Origin: Spinacia oleracea
Lineage: Eukaryota > Streptophyta > Magnoliopsida > Caryophyllales > Amaranthaceae
Direction: 5' to 3'
DNA length: 64,000 nucleotides
Assembly: GCF_020520425.1 (NCBI RefSeq)
Contig: NC_079491.1
Coordinates: forward strand, 45,126,027-45,190,026
Numbering within the stretch: position 1 is the first letter of the stretch; every line of letters starts with the position of its first letter. Shown here in pieces: positions 1-10,422 of this stretch. The position numbers and the translations under genes are program-made. A model generated the notes under the pieces. That model was not told the origin of the DNA and made no database searches. It was given only the letters and a program-made list of their open reading frames with translations.

Positions 1-73
1 TTCCCTTGCTACCTGGTTAGTGGAATTAGTTTTATCTTTGATTAGATGATACGACTTTCGCCTGTCAAATTTT

Positions 74-90
74 TGCGCCGTTGCCGGGGA
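74..90 (+). promoter_or_regulatory. Primer binding site-like sequence, copy 1 (degenerate)
   Basis: The sequence TGCGCCGTTGCCGGGGA lies seven bases after a possible LTR end (CTGTCA, ending at 67). It matches the Athila-type primer site TGGCGCCGTTGCCGGGGA with one G missing. A better copy lies 77 bases downstream. Confidence 0.6.
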
Positions 91-150
91 ACGAACCCGG
101 GGTCAGCCGCGTGACAGGCGGGAATACTTACCACTATACTTACCAAATTT

Positions 151-168
151 TGGCGCCGTTGCCGGGGA
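151..168 (+). promoter_or_regulatory. Primer binding site, copy 2
   Basis: TGGCGCCGTTGCCGGGGA is an exact copy of the primer binding site usual for Athila-type elements. It starts reverse transcription from a host tRNA. The preceding bases (ACCAAATTT) resemble those before copy 1, so a short duplication at the LTR/internal border is likely. Confidence 0.75.
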
Positions 169-272
169 AACGGTTTTATTTTCTATTATAATTGTTTGTT
201 CTAGATTATTGTTATATCTCAAGGGACTCCCATTCCTTGAGATCGGATCTCACAACTGTTTATTAGTTTTGA

Positions 273-1030
273 TTGTCTATGCCTAGGACCGTAGATACTA
301 GTGATATTTTTCCATTTGATCATGAACCCGAACAAACTTTTAGTAGACGACGCAGATCTATTGAACAGTTGGGAGACTATTTTGATCCTGAATCTGAACA
401 TATTGTTGGTGATCTATTTCATAGAGATTCAGATATGGGTGATGAGGACGTGCTAGAACCGAGGCTTACGGACTACTCTAAGCCAAGTCTATATGTGCTA
501 CCTAAGGCAATCATGCCTACCATTGATGCTGACAGTTTCAAGAAAGGCATCAGTTTGGCGGGGAAAAGGGTGAAGACCCTAATCTCCATATATAGTCTTT
601 CATTCAATATTGATCTACTATCAAGAAGAAGAATGTGATCCCATAACATACTATGGAGATGCTTTTCCCATTTTCTCTGAGTGGAAAAGAAAAGTTATGG
701 ATCAATGGGATCAATCGAGCGGCTATGAAAATTACTAACTGGAAATCTTTAGCCCTTGCGTTCTATGTAAAATACTGCATACCTGAGAAGACAGCTCGTC
801 TGAGGAGCCAGATTATTTCTATTACTCAACAGGCAGATGAGAGTTTGTTCGAGGTCTGGGAAAGGTTCAAGGATTTACAGAGAGAGTGCCCACACCATGG
901 TCTGCAACCGTGGTTCTTGATTCAACAATTCTATAATGGTCTGGGTAATGATTCTAAGCTTATTTTGGATTCTGCTTCTAGTGGGAGATTCATGCAACTT
1001 GTCGTGACTAGAGCTATGGAGGTGATCGAG
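273..1030 (+). pseudogene. Athila-like gag, N-terminal part (frameshifted, split by insertion)
   Basis: Capsid/nucleocapsid gene remnant. The first piece (273-638) is a variable N-terminal region starting MPRTVD. After a frameshift near 638-653 the second piece (653-1030) is a typical retrotransposon gag core, with KTARLRSQI, ADESLFEVWERFKDL, CPHHGL and FYNGL, as in Athila gag. The frame ends ...TRAMEVIE at 1030, where the chromovirus LTR TGTAATACC starts. On the other side EEMAIHNAQYG continues the same protein at 58044. The frameshift plus the insertion make this non-functional. Confidence 0.85.
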
Positions 1031-1363
1031 TGTAATACCTCGTATTTTTATATTATTATATTTATAAAGCATTTTATGATTTTTAAAATTTATTTCGCAT
1101 TTAAATGTTATTTAAATGTATTTTAATTAATTAGAATATTTATTATTTTAATTAATTACAAAACGAATTTAATTTTCGAGTTGGGAAATTTAATGGGTCG
1201 CAAGTAATTTTAAAGGTTTGGGTTTTAAATGAAAAGTCCAACTCGTTTTATTAATCGAGCACAATCAAAAGAATTTAATTCTAAGCTTAAGGCTAGCCCA
1301 ATCATTTAAATGCTAAGCCCAATGTCAAATTTCCAAGCCTAGCCCACTAGGGATATGAGAGCC

Positions 1364-1370
1364 TATAAAT
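1364..1370 (+). promoter_or_regulatory. TATA box of chromovirus 5' LTR
   Basis: TATAAAT in the context GAGCCTATAAATAGGACTCT. The 3' LTR has the same box at about 42090-42096. Transcription would start roughly 30 bases downstream. Confidence 0.7.
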
Positions 1371-1419
1371 AGGACTCTCCTCATTAATGATCCCCCTTAT
1401 TTTTCATTAAGCCTTTCCT

Positions 1420-1765
1420 CTCTTGCTTGCCCCACACTCTTTCTCTCTCCTCTCTTGTCCGGCTCACCCGCACGCACAGCACGAGCACTCGTTGTGCCTC
1501 GTGTGCTGCCGTGCCCTCGCTGCTCGCCCACACTCTCGCCCACTCCCTCTCTTGCTCGCAGCCGCAACGCGCACTCGAGTGCCCTGCGCTGCTGTTCTGT
1601 TGCTGCTGCTGTGTGCGTGCTCATGCCCAGCGCCCACACACGTCCCTCACCCTCTCGCTCTCGTCTCTTGCGCGCCCAGCGCCCTCGCGCCCTCTCGTCC
1701 CGCGCGCCAGCGCGCTGCTGCCCTGCTCTTCGTTACCCCTCGCGCGCGCACACGCACAAGGCGTG
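1420..1765 (+). other. GC-rich CA/GC-repetitive patch inside LTR
   Basis: An abrupt, GC-rich, low-complexity stretch (repeated CGCAC, GCTCG, CCCAC words) in an otherwise AT-rich LTR. It lies just downstream of the TATA box, so it is probably transcribed leader. Long open frames occur in several phases and on both strands only because stop codons are rare in such sequence. The 3' LTR copy is at about 42160-42464 and is cut by the solo LTR insertion. Confidence 0.7.
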
Positions 1766-2440
1766 TGTGTGTGTTGCTTTGTTCCGTTTGTTCACTTCTT
1801 TCGCCCAATCACATTAAGTCGTGATTGTTCCGTGATATAGGCCGGATTGGTATAATTCTCTTCTTCCTTACCTATTCTATTTCAATTCCGTATTTTAAAT
1901 TACATTATTATTATTGTTTTGAATAATTAAAATGCTGGGAATCGGTTATGAACACCGTATTTGGAGGATTTATATGTTTTGATTCATGAGGCGTATTTTA
2001 ATTATTAAAGCATGAATTTTCAGATTTGTTTATGTAATAAAGAATTTATTTTTGTGATGTTATTTTGGTTTTATTGAGAAATTCAAGTTAGGGTTTTAAC
2101 CTAGACCTAATGGGTCAATTGATTAGCAAAAGTAGGTGACTAATTTAATTATGATAATCAATTATATTTTCAGATTTATAAAAAGGTCCAAAGTGTCAAT
2201 TTTTATTGATTTTAAGGGTGGAAAAAGTATGTTTTCGTACTAGGGATTAGTTTTGCAAATTGAGACGATTATTTCATTAAAGAACGATTGAATTCTAATT
2301 ATTTAACAAGGTTTTATATTTTATAAAGTTGCTAGAAATTTAATGAACATGGAAATAATTAAAGTTTCATTATTTTGATGATAGGAGGTGATTTCTATGT
2401 AAGCGATCGTTTTGCAAAGTGGCCCCTACGCTTAGATATT

Positions 2441-2450
2441 CAAGGTACGT
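2441..2450 (+). promoter_or_regulatory. Candidate splice donor in LTR leader
   Basis: CAAG|GTACGT is a strong plant 5' splice-site match. The same CAAGGTACGTAC occurs in the 3' LTR (56544) and in the otherwise divergent solo LTR (43585), so it is conserved between families. Acceptor-like sites lie just before the pre-gag ORF (17319) and gag (18450). Confidence 0.4.
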
Positions 2451-3725
2451 ACAAGTCTAGGGCGACCACACTATTTATCAAGGGACATTACATGATTGTT
2501 ATTGATGTGAATTATATTATGTGAACTTCGTGGATTCATATTTGTTTTGGTGAACGATCATGTGGATTATTATATTGGAATTATTGATTTATTGGTTGAA
2601 CAAGCATGTTGGGACTATTGTGAGTATGGATTTCATTGTCAATCATGTTGTTCAATATTTATGCATGTATGGTTTGTTTCACATGCAAGGGATGAATTAT
2701 TTATTCTTATGCTATTGTACGGGATGTCTAGCATACTTTTGAGCCAATTATTCGTACCACGTTGTACTATTTATTTTACCACATGTGAAGGGTTAGCTCA
2801 CGTAAGCCACCGCAAATGTAGGGTTAAGTTGGGAATATTTTATATGAAATGAATTAGGATATATCGTGCAAGGGAACAACCCTCATGTTAATGGGCATGA
2901 TGTGGAATCTCACTTTGGTGAGGAGGAACATGGTAGTAATTTCACAAGAGTCTTGCTTGGTTGATCACAAGTCCTAAAGCATTAAAATAAGATTGTTTGG
3001 TTGTCGTTTATTAATTGTATGTGTGTACCTTGTCGAGTCTTGTGTTAACCTTTAATAAAATATTAATAAACGTAAAGTGCAACCTGAACAAGCTTCAAAA
3101 CTCTTGGAACGTATATACCTTGAGTATGAACAATTGGGGGAGTCTTGCCGGAAAGCTCGTACTCATACTAATGATACAAGACGTTGTTTCATTTATATTA
3201 TGCGCAGGAATTCCGTCGGTATGGCCCGACACTCGGTATGGCCCGATTTTATTATTTATTATTTGGTGTATGGTTGGCTCCCATCACCTTTCCTTTATGG
3301 AACATTCTTTTGGCCCGTTCGAAGCTTATTCTAATTAAATTGTGAGTCAAGAGTCGAGTCATGAGTCGAGTCTTGTATTCATGATTGGTTGTTAATTATT
3401 ATATGGCTTTCGTATGTTGACTAGTACTTAGTGAGTGATGCATGTTTTAGTTTTATTTCACTCTATTCTTGTAAGTACTCAGCTTTTGTTAACTACGTGC
3501 TTTGTGTGTTTTGGTCATGGCCTTTGCCTTAATGACCCTATGATGATCTATCATTTGCACTTGCATTGATGGGGAGTAGAATAATATAGCAGGTGGTTGA
3601 TCGGAATCATGTGGCTTGGGATGATCGAGAGAGTTGCATGTTTTCGTATTTTGAACTATTTCATTTATACTTTAATTATGTTTGAAATTGTTGAACTTTC
3701 TATACTTGGTTTTTGGGCCGTCATG

Positions 3726-3730
3726 GTTCC
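3726..3730. repeat. Target site duplication GTTCC, left copy (Tat insertion)
   Basis: GTTCC precedes the Tat 5' LTR and is repeated at 16367-16371 after the 3' LTR. Deleting the element plus one copy restores the sequence found uninterrupted in the other chromovirus LTR near 57850. Confidence 0.95.
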
Positions 3731-4006
3731 TGTTGTGGGCAAAATTACCGTGCCTTCGTGTACCAATGAGGACGTGACACATGGCACGTATTGCGCCCCC
3801 TAAGCAGAAATCATACGAAGTCTACTCCGAGGCATGAGTATTAATCTAGGTATCTACAATGTATGTATTTAAGTGTGTATAAATGTATGTATAACACCTA
3901 TACCTGGAAAGGGGCTTAATTAGTATGTATCCCAAGTGAATGACTAAGCACAATAGGCCCAAACAGCCCACTATTGCCAAAAGAGACCAGAGAATTGTAA
4001 GGAGAA

Positions 4007-4020
4007 AGGACACGTGTCCT
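4007..4020. promoter_or_regulatory. Palindromic G-box in LTR (bZIP/bHLH-type site)
   Basis: AGGACACGTGTCCT is a perfect 14-bp palindrome centred on CACGTG, about 65 bases upstream of the TATA box. CACGTG is the plant G-box core bound by bZIP and bHLH factors and common in stress-responsive promoters. The same copy lies in the 3' LTR at 16121-16134. Confidence 0.6.
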
Positions 4021-4083
4021 CCTCCCATTCCCCAGCCAATCATGTAAGGGGAATATTAGGTCATTCCCCCAAAAACCTAGTAC

Positions 4084-4090
4084 TATAAAT
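4084..4090 (+). promoter_or_regulatory. TATA box of Tat 5' LTR
   Basis: TATAAAT in AGTACTATAAATATTCCC. It is repeated at 16198-16204 in the 3' LTR. Confidence 0.75.
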
Positions 4091-4254
4091 ATTCCCACTT
4101 CCCTAGAAAAAGGGGTCACAATCAATACATTCTAGAGCAATTGCTGCTCTGCCTTCTCTCTACTTTCTCTCTCTATAAAAATACAATCTTGTTTAATCTG
4201 TAAAAGTTACCAAGAAACCTCCCAGGTATCTCACCGGAAAAACCCCACAACATT

Positions 4255-4272
4255 TGGCGCCGTCTGTGGGGA
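4255..4272 (+). promoter_or_regulatory. Tat primer binding site
   Basis: TGGCGCCGTCTGTGGGGA lies two bases after the LTR end, a primer-site form usual for plant Tat-type gypsy elements. Confidence 0.85.
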
Positions 4273-4283
4273 GGTACGGTAAC

Positions 4284-7200
4284 ATGGAAGATCAACGACA
4301 GGACAACGATGCTGGGCGGCCTACACGCGTAGAGCGGCCACCCCTCGAAAGAGAAATGCCGACTGAACATCATACGCCGGCCACAAGAATCACTGAAGAT
4401 GCCGCACGTACATTTGCGGCCGGGCACACCCCTCGTCACACTGCCGAGGTAGAGGTGCTCAGTGAGGAGGACGACCAGGCCAATCGCACCCCTCCTGGAG
4501 GACACCTGGATCCTCGGGTGGATACGGTAATAGAGGAGAACCCTGATATGCCTGTCTCTGTGGGTGCTCTTCGGGCTATTTTGGCTGAGTTCCAAGCTGA
4601 TGTAGGGAAGACAGTTAATGCTGAGGTACAGAAGAGTATGCTGATTTACACCACTGCTGTGGCTGCAAATCATGAGAGGCCGGCAAGCAATAGGCCAACA
4701 CTTTCTTTACGCCCCCCAAATGTCTGGACCAGGCTGACAGGCGAGGACCTAAGGAGACAGCCGCCAACAAGTCAGCCAAATCAGACCATGTCTTACCTAC
4801 CACGCCGAATGCCACGGCGGCTGGTCGGAGAAACGTCCCGAGGACGTGAGCAGCCACGCGCAGAGCAGTTGCCCGACTCTGAGTCGGAACTTTCTGACAC
4901 CGGGTCAACCCCCGTCATGCCGGATAGACCTCTCCCTCATCCAACTTATACGCATCTGAGCCAGGCACGTCCAGGGGCCACCCGTCCAACCCGTCAAACT
5001 CGCGGACGCGAGTCCTCCCTGCGGCTACCTTACTCCAGGCGTCAAGACCCTGTATATCACATTCAGGAGGGGGTGTCCAACATGGCCCTAGGGCACACCA
5101 CCCCTTTTGCAGACTCTATCATGAGAGCCCCGAGGGAACCCAAAGTCAAGCCGCCCAACATTGATGCTTACGATGGTACCACAGATCCGGACATGCACCT
5201 CTTGGTTTACCGGCATCACATGTATGTCCAAGGAACAACTGACTCAACTTGGTGCAAGTATTTCCCGGGCACACTCAAAGGAGTAGCCTCTAAGTGGTTC
5301 GAGAGACTTCCAGCCGGAACTATTCGCTCTTTTTCGGAGCTCGAGCTATTGTTCTCTACTCGGTTCATGGCTCACAAGGAAGAGAAGAAGACGAGCATGC
5401 ATCTGAGTAGGATTCAGCAAGGGAAGGACGAGTCCCTGAGGAGTTATGTGAAGAGATTCAATCTAGAGGCAGGGCAAATTCCGGATTTGCCAGATGGTGT
5501 TGCATTCGATAACTTCATTCGAGGGCTTAAAAAGGGCTCTTTCAAGTTTGATCTGGTAAAGAAAAGCGTCCGAACAATGGCAGAAGTGCTGGATGAGGCG
5601 GAGGCCTTCATTCATGCAACAGAGATTTGCAGCGTCCCGAAAGACCCCAGAGGAAGTGATAACGCCGAGCTAGCGGCAAAAAAGGAGAAATTTGAAAAGA
5701 AGAACCGGCCTAACGGGACGTGGGCTATTGCAAAAGAATCAGACAGGGCCCCCGGAGCGGCAGGTCAGAAACGGCCCAGAACTTATGATCGGGAGCGTTT
5801 CGAGTATAACACAGACATGTACACAATCCTGATGGACGTCGGGTCCAAATATGACATTGATCGTCCATTTCCCATGAAGTCACCACCAGAAAGTAGGGAC
5901 CCCAAACTGTACTGTCACTTTCACAGTGACATTGGGCATGACACCAATGAATGTAAGAGCTTGAAAAGGGCATTGGATGGCCTAGCCACCAAGGGGTTCT
6001 TAAAAAGTTATATCAGCAGGAACACGGGAGGTTCTGGCAAACCCTTCTACAAGAAAAACAAATCCCCTCCCTCGGAGGAAGATGGGAATCGTACCGACCC
6101 AGAGTGCGTGGCAGTCATCTCAGGAGGATTGGCCGCCGGCGGGCCGACCATGAGGGGCCAGAAGGATTATGCCAAGCGATTGGGACAAGTGATGCTGTCC
6201 GGCAAGGCCACAGTTGACCCGTTTCCAAAAGTTGAAATCGGCGAGGCCGACCGTGGGAAAATCTCCACCCCGCATGACGATCCTTTGGTAATTGAGTTAA
6301 AAGTAGCTAACCTAAGGGTTAGGCGTATTTTGGTTGATACAGGAAGTTCGTCGGACATAATTAGTCTAGAGTGCTTGAATCGGCTGCAACATGATCCCTC
6401 AAAAATTGAGAAAATCCACTATCCCATTATAGGCTTCGGAGGTAGTGTCATCCACCCAGTCGGCATAATTACCCTTCCTCTGAGGATGGGAAATAAAAAG
6501 GAATCTCGGCAAATGGATGTCCGTTTTCTCATAGTGAAAGATCTGACGGCATATAACATCATCTTGGGGCGTCCCACGTTGAACAGGGCAAAGGCTGTCA
6601 TTGTGACTCATCTGATGCTTCTTAAGATCATTTGTGACGATGGGAGCGTCAGCACTATACATGGTGACCAGCAACAAGCTAGAGATTGCTACCTAACCAC
6701 CTTGAGTCCAGAAGCATGGGGGACGGGTGAAGAGAAAGGGACGTCGAGCAACAAACGAAAATGTGGCGACACGCAACCCAAGGTCGTCAAAGAAACATTA
6801 ACTATCTCAGCAGGGCACATGGAAGAGAGACGCCCAGAGCCTGTTGGGGCCCATTTCAATGTGGTTTTAAACACAGACAAACCTGACAGAGTAGTGCCCA
6901 TCGGGATTTCTCCTGACGACCCGCTGGCGGCAGAATTGGTCCACCTTTTGAGAGAATTTGAAGATATCTTTGCTTTCACGGTGGACGAAATGCCGGGTAT
7001 TGACCCTGCTGTGGCCGTCCATAAGCTGAATGTGGACCCAAACGTTAAACCGGTTCGTCAGAAGAAAAGGAACCATGGGGAAGATAGAAATCAGGCGGCA
7101 GCCGCGGAAATACAGAAGTTGATGGAGGCTGGGTTCGTCAGGCCTAGTCAGTACCCCGACTGGGTTGCTAATGTGGTCCTCGTCAAAAAACCTAATGGTA

Positions 7201-10046
7201 CCTGGAGAATGTGTGTTGATTACACCAACCTCAATAGGGCATGTCCAAAGGACAGTTTCCCATTGCCCAAGATTGACCGGCTCGTCGACTCCACAGCGGG
7301 GCATGCCATGATGAGCTTTATGGATGCCTACTCAGGGTTTCACCAGATTCCGTTGTGGCCTGACGACCAGGAGAAAACGTCATTTGTTACTGAACAAGGC
7401 CTTTACTGCTACAAGGTGATGCCGTTTGGGTTAAAAAATGCACCGGCCACTTTTCAGCGTCTTATTAACACTGTGTTCATTAAGCAGCTCGGCAGGAATA
7501 TTGAAGCTTACATTGACGATATGATCGTAAAAAGTAAGCTGAGGGCGGCGCATATTACTGATCTCAGAGAGACATTTGAGACTATTCGAGCTTACAACAT
7601 GAGGTTGAATCCTAAGAAGTGTGTGTTCGGGGTGACGGCAGGCAAATTCTTAGGTTTCTTGATTGATGAAAGAGGAATTGAAGCCAACCCAGACAAAATC
7701 CAGGCAGTAATTGATATGAGCTCACCAAAGATAGTGAAGGAGGTCCAGCGGCTCACAGGTTGCTTGGCCGCCCTGGGCAGATTCCTTTCCAGGGCTGGAG
7801 ACAAGTGCCACTACTTTTTTAGATCTGTCAGAAAGAAGGCCAAGTTTGAATGGTCGGACGAGGCCGAGGCGGCATTGGTCAGATTAAAGGAGCACTTACA
7901 CACCTTGCCTCGTCTTGTTAGTCCCTTGCTAGGAGAGACTTTGTACATGTATCTCGCCGTGTCCGAGCACTCGTTGAGTGCCGTTCTACTGACAGAGAGG
8001 GAGGGAATACAGATGCCGGTATACTTTGTCAGTCATGTTCTTCAAAATGCTGAAGTTAGATATCCTACAGTGGAAAAGTTTGGCTTAGCTCTGTTCATGG
8101 CCAGCAAAAAGCTCCGTCCTTATTTCTTAGCTCACAAAATAGTGATCTACACCGATCAGCCGCTCAAACTGCCCTTCACAAAGCTGGAGGCGTCAGGACG
8201 AATGCTGAATTGGGCAATAGAGCTGAACGCCTTTGATATCACCTATGAGCCGAGGAAAGCTGTCAAGGGGCAGGCATGTGCCGACTTCATTGTTGAAATG
8301 ACGAGGCCAGACTTTGCCAAGAATACAAGCACAGTGTGGACAGTGTATGTAGACGGCTCATCCACACAGAATGGATGTGGAGCAGGGATAATCTGTCACT
8401 CCCCAGAAGGAGATACTTTTGAATATGCTATGCGATTTAACTTCCAGGCGTCAAATAATGAAGCCGAATATGAAGCCCTACTTTGTGGCATTAAAATGTG
8501 TAAGGCGGCAGGCGCCGAGGAGATTGTAGCACTATCTGACTCCCAACTGATTGTGAGCCAAGTTAATGGGACCTACGAAGCTAGGGATCCGACTATGGTC
8601 AAATACATGCAGGCCGTCCATCAGGAAGTAGAGCCACTGAAAAGTTTTGAAGTAAGGCAAGTCCCTCGCTCGGAAAATAACCAAGCTGATGCCCTGTCAA
8701 AGTTGGCAAGTTCCGCGTCTTGTGATACCCCTCGGCACGTGTTCTGGGAGGTAAAAGAGCACAAAAGTGTTGAGCAAATGGAAGTGGAAACTCTTGACAG
8801 AACGTCCACATGGATGGATGACATAGTAAACTTCAAAATGAATGGATTCTTGCCCGAAGACTCAAGGGAAGCGGCAAAACTTCAAAAGAAATGTTCTTGG
8901 TTTGAAATGTGGAACGGCACCCTCTACAAAAAGGCCTACTCCCGTCCTTTGTTAAGATGTGTAACACCTGAGAAGGGGCAGGAAATTTTAGAAGACCTTC
9001 ATCAGGGGTTGTGCAGCTCGCATATTGGTGGAAGGGCTTTGGCTGAAAAGGCACTTCGAACCGGCTATTACTGGCCGACCCTTAAGGAGGACGCAATCTC
9101 ACTGGTCAAGAAGTGTGACAAATGTCAGCGCTTTTCTCACCTAATACATCAACCGGCACGAGTTCTGACGCCCATTATAAGCCCAATTCCATTTGCTAAA
9201 TGGGGGATGGATCTCCTAGGCCCATTCACGACCGCACCAGGAGGAAGGCGTTATGTCATCGTTGCCGTAGATTACTTCACCAAATGGGTGGAGGCAGAAG
9301 CGCTCAAAAACATAAAAACTGCTGATGTGAGAGCATTCATTTGGAAGAACATCATGACTCGCTTTGGGATTCCACAGGCTATAGTCTTCGATAATGGGCC
9401 CCAGTTTGAGACGCCTAAGCTGAAAGAGTGGCTGGCAGATCACGGTATACACACCTGTTTTGCATCAGTCGGACGACCCCAAGCCAATGGTCAGGTTGAG
9501 GCGTTCAACAAAATTATCTCTGAAGGAATTAAAAAGAAGCTTGACGAAGCCAAAGGTCTATGGGCTGATGAGCTGCCAAATGTCTTATGGTCCATCCGCA
9601 CCACGGCTAAGAATTCAACCGGTGAAACACCCTTCTTGCTAGCCTATGGCGCCGAGGCTGTCCTACCCATAGAAATGTGTGAGCCAACGTTGAGAGTCAT
9701 GCTGTATGACGAAAATGCTAACTGGGAGACAATGAAAGCAGCCTTGGACTTTCTGCCCGAGGTTAGAGGAAATGCAGCGCTCAGGCAACAGCTGTACAAG
9801 ATAAGGATGGCAAGAGAATACAACAAGAGAGTCTCTAATAGAGTGCTCAAAGTGGGAGATTTTGTCCTCAGAAAAATGGAGTCCACAGGACGAGCAAATG
9901 AACAAGGTAAGCTGACGCCCACTTGGGAGGGACCTTACGAGATCTATGATGAAGTTAGAGATGGAACCTACCGCATTCAAGACATGCAAGGCCGCCCTAT
10001 TTCACGCACTTGGAATGCCGACAACCTCAAGAAATATTTCTTCTAA
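4284..10046 (+). CDS. gag-pol: Tat gag-pol polyprotein (intact, dual RNase H)
   Basis: Encodes the structural and replication proteins of the element in one uninterrupted frame of 1920 codons. I start at the ATG at 4284; upstream codons in frame lie in the primer site. Approximate order: variable N-terminus; gag core 305-370; Cys/His cluster YCHFHSDIGHDTNEC near 543-557; aspartic protease VDTGSSSDI near 684; reverse transcriptase with YIDDM near 1076; first RNase H (IYTDQPL near 1290); second, archaeal-type RNase H (YVDGSSTQNGCGAG near 1354, NNEAEYEAL, LSDSQL, NNQADALSK); integrase HHCC (H-x-H ... CDKC, 1572-1615) and DDE core (MDLLGPF, FDNGPQF, GQVEAFNK); C-terminal GPY-like segment near 1880. 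Catalytic residues look present throughout. Ends TAA. Confidence 0.96.
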   Translation: MEDQRQDNDAGRPTRVERPPLEREMPTEHHTPATRITEDAARTFAAGHTPRHTAEVEVLSEEDDQANRTPPGGHLDPRVDTVIEENPDMPVSVGALRAILAEFQADVGKTVNAEVQKSMLIYTTAVAANHERPASNRPTLSLRPPNVWTRLTGEDLRRQPPTSQPNQTMSYLPRRMPRRLVGETSRGREQPRAEQLPDSESELSDTGSTPVMPDRPLPHPTYTHLSQARPGATRPTRQTRGRESSLRLPYSRRQDPVYHIQEGVSNMALGHTTPFADSIMRAPREPKVKPPNIDAYDGTTDPDMHLLVYRHHMYVQGTTDSTWCKYFPGTLKGVASKWFERLPAGTIRSFSELELLFSTRFMAHKEEKKTSMHLSRIQQGKDESLRSYVKRFNLEAGQIPDLPDGVAFDNFIRGLKKGSFKFDLVKKSVRTMAEVLDEAEAFIHATEICSVPKDPRGSDNAELAAKKEKFEKKNRPNGTWAIAKESDRAPGAAGQKRPRTYDRERFEYNTDMYTILMDVGSKYDIDRPFPMKSPPESRDPKLYCHFHSDIGHDTNECKSLKRALDGLATKGFLKSYISRNTGGSGKPFYKKNKSPPSEEDGNRTDPECVAVISGGLAAGGPTMRGQKDYAKRLGQVMLSGKATVDPFPKVEIGEADRGKISTPHDDPLVIELKVANLRVRRILVDTGSSSDIISLECLNRLQHDPSKIEKIHYPIIGFGGSVIHPVGIITLPLRMGNKKESRQMDVRFLIVKDLTAYNIILGRPTLNRAKAVIVTHLMLLKIICDDGSVSTIHGDQQQARDCYLTTLSPEAWGTGEEKGTSSNKRKCGDTQPKVVKETLTISAGHMEERRPEPVGAHFNVVLNTDKPDRVVPIGISPDDPLAAELVHLLREFEDIFAFTVDEMPGIDPAVAVHKLNVDPNVKPVRQKKRNHGEDRNQAAAAEIQKLMEAGFVRPSQYPDWVANVVLVKKPNGTWRMCVDYTNLNRACPKDSFPLPKIDRLVDSTAGHAMMSFMDAYSGFHQIPLWPDDQEKTSFVTEQGLYCYKVMPFGLKNAPATFQRLINTVFIKQLGRNIEAYIDDMIVKSKLRAAHITDLRETFETIRAYNMRLNPKKCVFGVTAGKFLGFLIDERGIEANPDKIQAVIDMSSPKIVKEVQRLTGCLAALGRFLSRAGDKCHYFFRSVRKKAKFEWSDEAEAALVRLKEHLHTLPRLVSPLLGETLYMYLAVSEHSLSAVLLTEREGIQMPVYFVSHVLQNAEVRYPTVEKFGLALFMASKKLRPYFLAHKIVIYTDQPLKLPFTKLEASGRMLNWAIELNAFDITYEPRKAVKGQACADFIVEMTRPDFAKNTSTVWTVYVDGSSTQNGCGAGIICHSPEGDTFEYAMRFNFQASNNEAEYEALLCGIKMCKAAGAEEIVALSDSQLIVSQVNGTYEARDPTMVKYMQAVHQEVEPLKSFEVRQVPRSENNQADALSKLASSASCDTPRHVFWEVKEHKSVEQMEVETLDRTSTWMDDIVNFKMNGFLPEDSREAAKLQKKCSWFEMWNGTLYKKAYSRPLLRCVTPEKGQEILEDLHQGLCSSHIGGRALAEKALRTGYYWPTLKEDAISLVKKCDKCQRFSHLIHQPARVLTPIISPIPFAKWGMDLLGPFTTAPGGRRYVIVAVDYFTKWVEAEALKNIKTADVRAFIWKNIMTRFGIPQAIVFDNGPQFETPKLKEWLADHGIHTCFASVGRPQANGQVEAFNKIISEGIKKKLDEAKGLWADELPNVLWSIRTTAKNSTGETPFLLAYGAEAVLPIEMCEPTLRVMLYDENANWETMKAALDFLPEVRGNAALRQQLYKIRMAREYNKRVSNRVLKVGDFVLRKMESTGRANEQGKLTPTWEGPYEIYDEVRDGTYRIQDMQGRPISRTWNADNLKKYFF

Positions 10047-10422
10047 GATATGTGCTAAGCCTTGTCTTACTTACCACGATCCATTGCCCAAGGGGCGGCC
10101 TCTAATGGTCATAGTAGGGTAGTAATTACTTTTGTAACCGGCTAAATTCGCCTTGCAAAGTTATAAATAATACTACTCTATTTGTTTCGTAATATTTATT
10201 GTTCGCACAATGAATATAAACATATACACTCCAATGCATAACCAAAGCCTAATTGTATGACGGCCTGAGAAGTGGCCCAGATTAGCAAAAACTCAGCAAG
10301 ACTAATTGTTTGAAGCCTAAGTAGTGGCCCAGATTAGCACCAAGTTGTAGGCTGATCACCTATCCAACTACCCTCCTAATATAAGCAAGCCGCTGGCCGA
10401 CCAGTACAGCATAATACGTGCC
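10047..10422 (+). other. Tat region 3' of pol, before tandem arrays
   Basis: No coding signal. Short imperfect repeats (AGTGGCCCAGATTAGCA occurs twice, with AAGCCTAATTG around it) lead into the tandem arrays. Probably untranslated sequence of the sense transcript. Confidence 0.6.

Larger units (their letters stand above)
1..1030 (+). mobile_element. Athila-like Ty3/gypsy element, left part
   Basis: Left remnant of an Athila-type element, the host of the whole nest. It shows an LTR edge ending near 67, two primer-site-like sequences and the N-terminal half of gag. The gag reading frame stops at 1030, where the chromovirus LTR begins, and resumes at 58044 after it. The 5' LTR itself lies outside the window. 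Assignment to Athila rests on the primer-site type, the gag motifs and the protease on the far side. Confidence 0.85.
1031..3730 (+). repeat. Chromovirus 5' LTR, left piece
   Basis: Begins TGTAATACC and runs to the Tat insertion. It matches the 3' LTR pieces at 41746-42464 and 55810-57858 closely, with scattered substitutions of a few percent by eye. A TATA box at 1364-1370 is followed by a GC-rich stretch and then an AT-rich body. A donor-like CAAG|GTACGTAC lies at 2441. The continuation is at 16367-16554. Confidence 0.9.
3731..4252 (+). repeat. Tat element 5' LTR
   Basis: A 522-bp LTR from TGTTGTGGGC to CCCCACAACA. The 3' copy is 15845-16366. It contains a 14-bp palindromic G-box (4007-4020) and a TATA box (4084-4090). 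Short open frames inside it are identical in both LTRs and have no coding features. Confidence 0.97.

Noticed and set aside
1397-1840. Overlapping long open frames on both strands
   Set aside because: They lie in a GC-rich low-complexity LTR patch where stops are rare. Peptides are Ala/Arg/Ser/Cys-rich in every phase, and the same occurs at 42110-42506 in the other LTR.
3846-4125. Small minus-strand ORFs in the Tat LTR, repeated at 15960-16239
   Set aside because: They are identical only because the LTRs are identical. They contain low-information hydrophobic peptides without domain signals.
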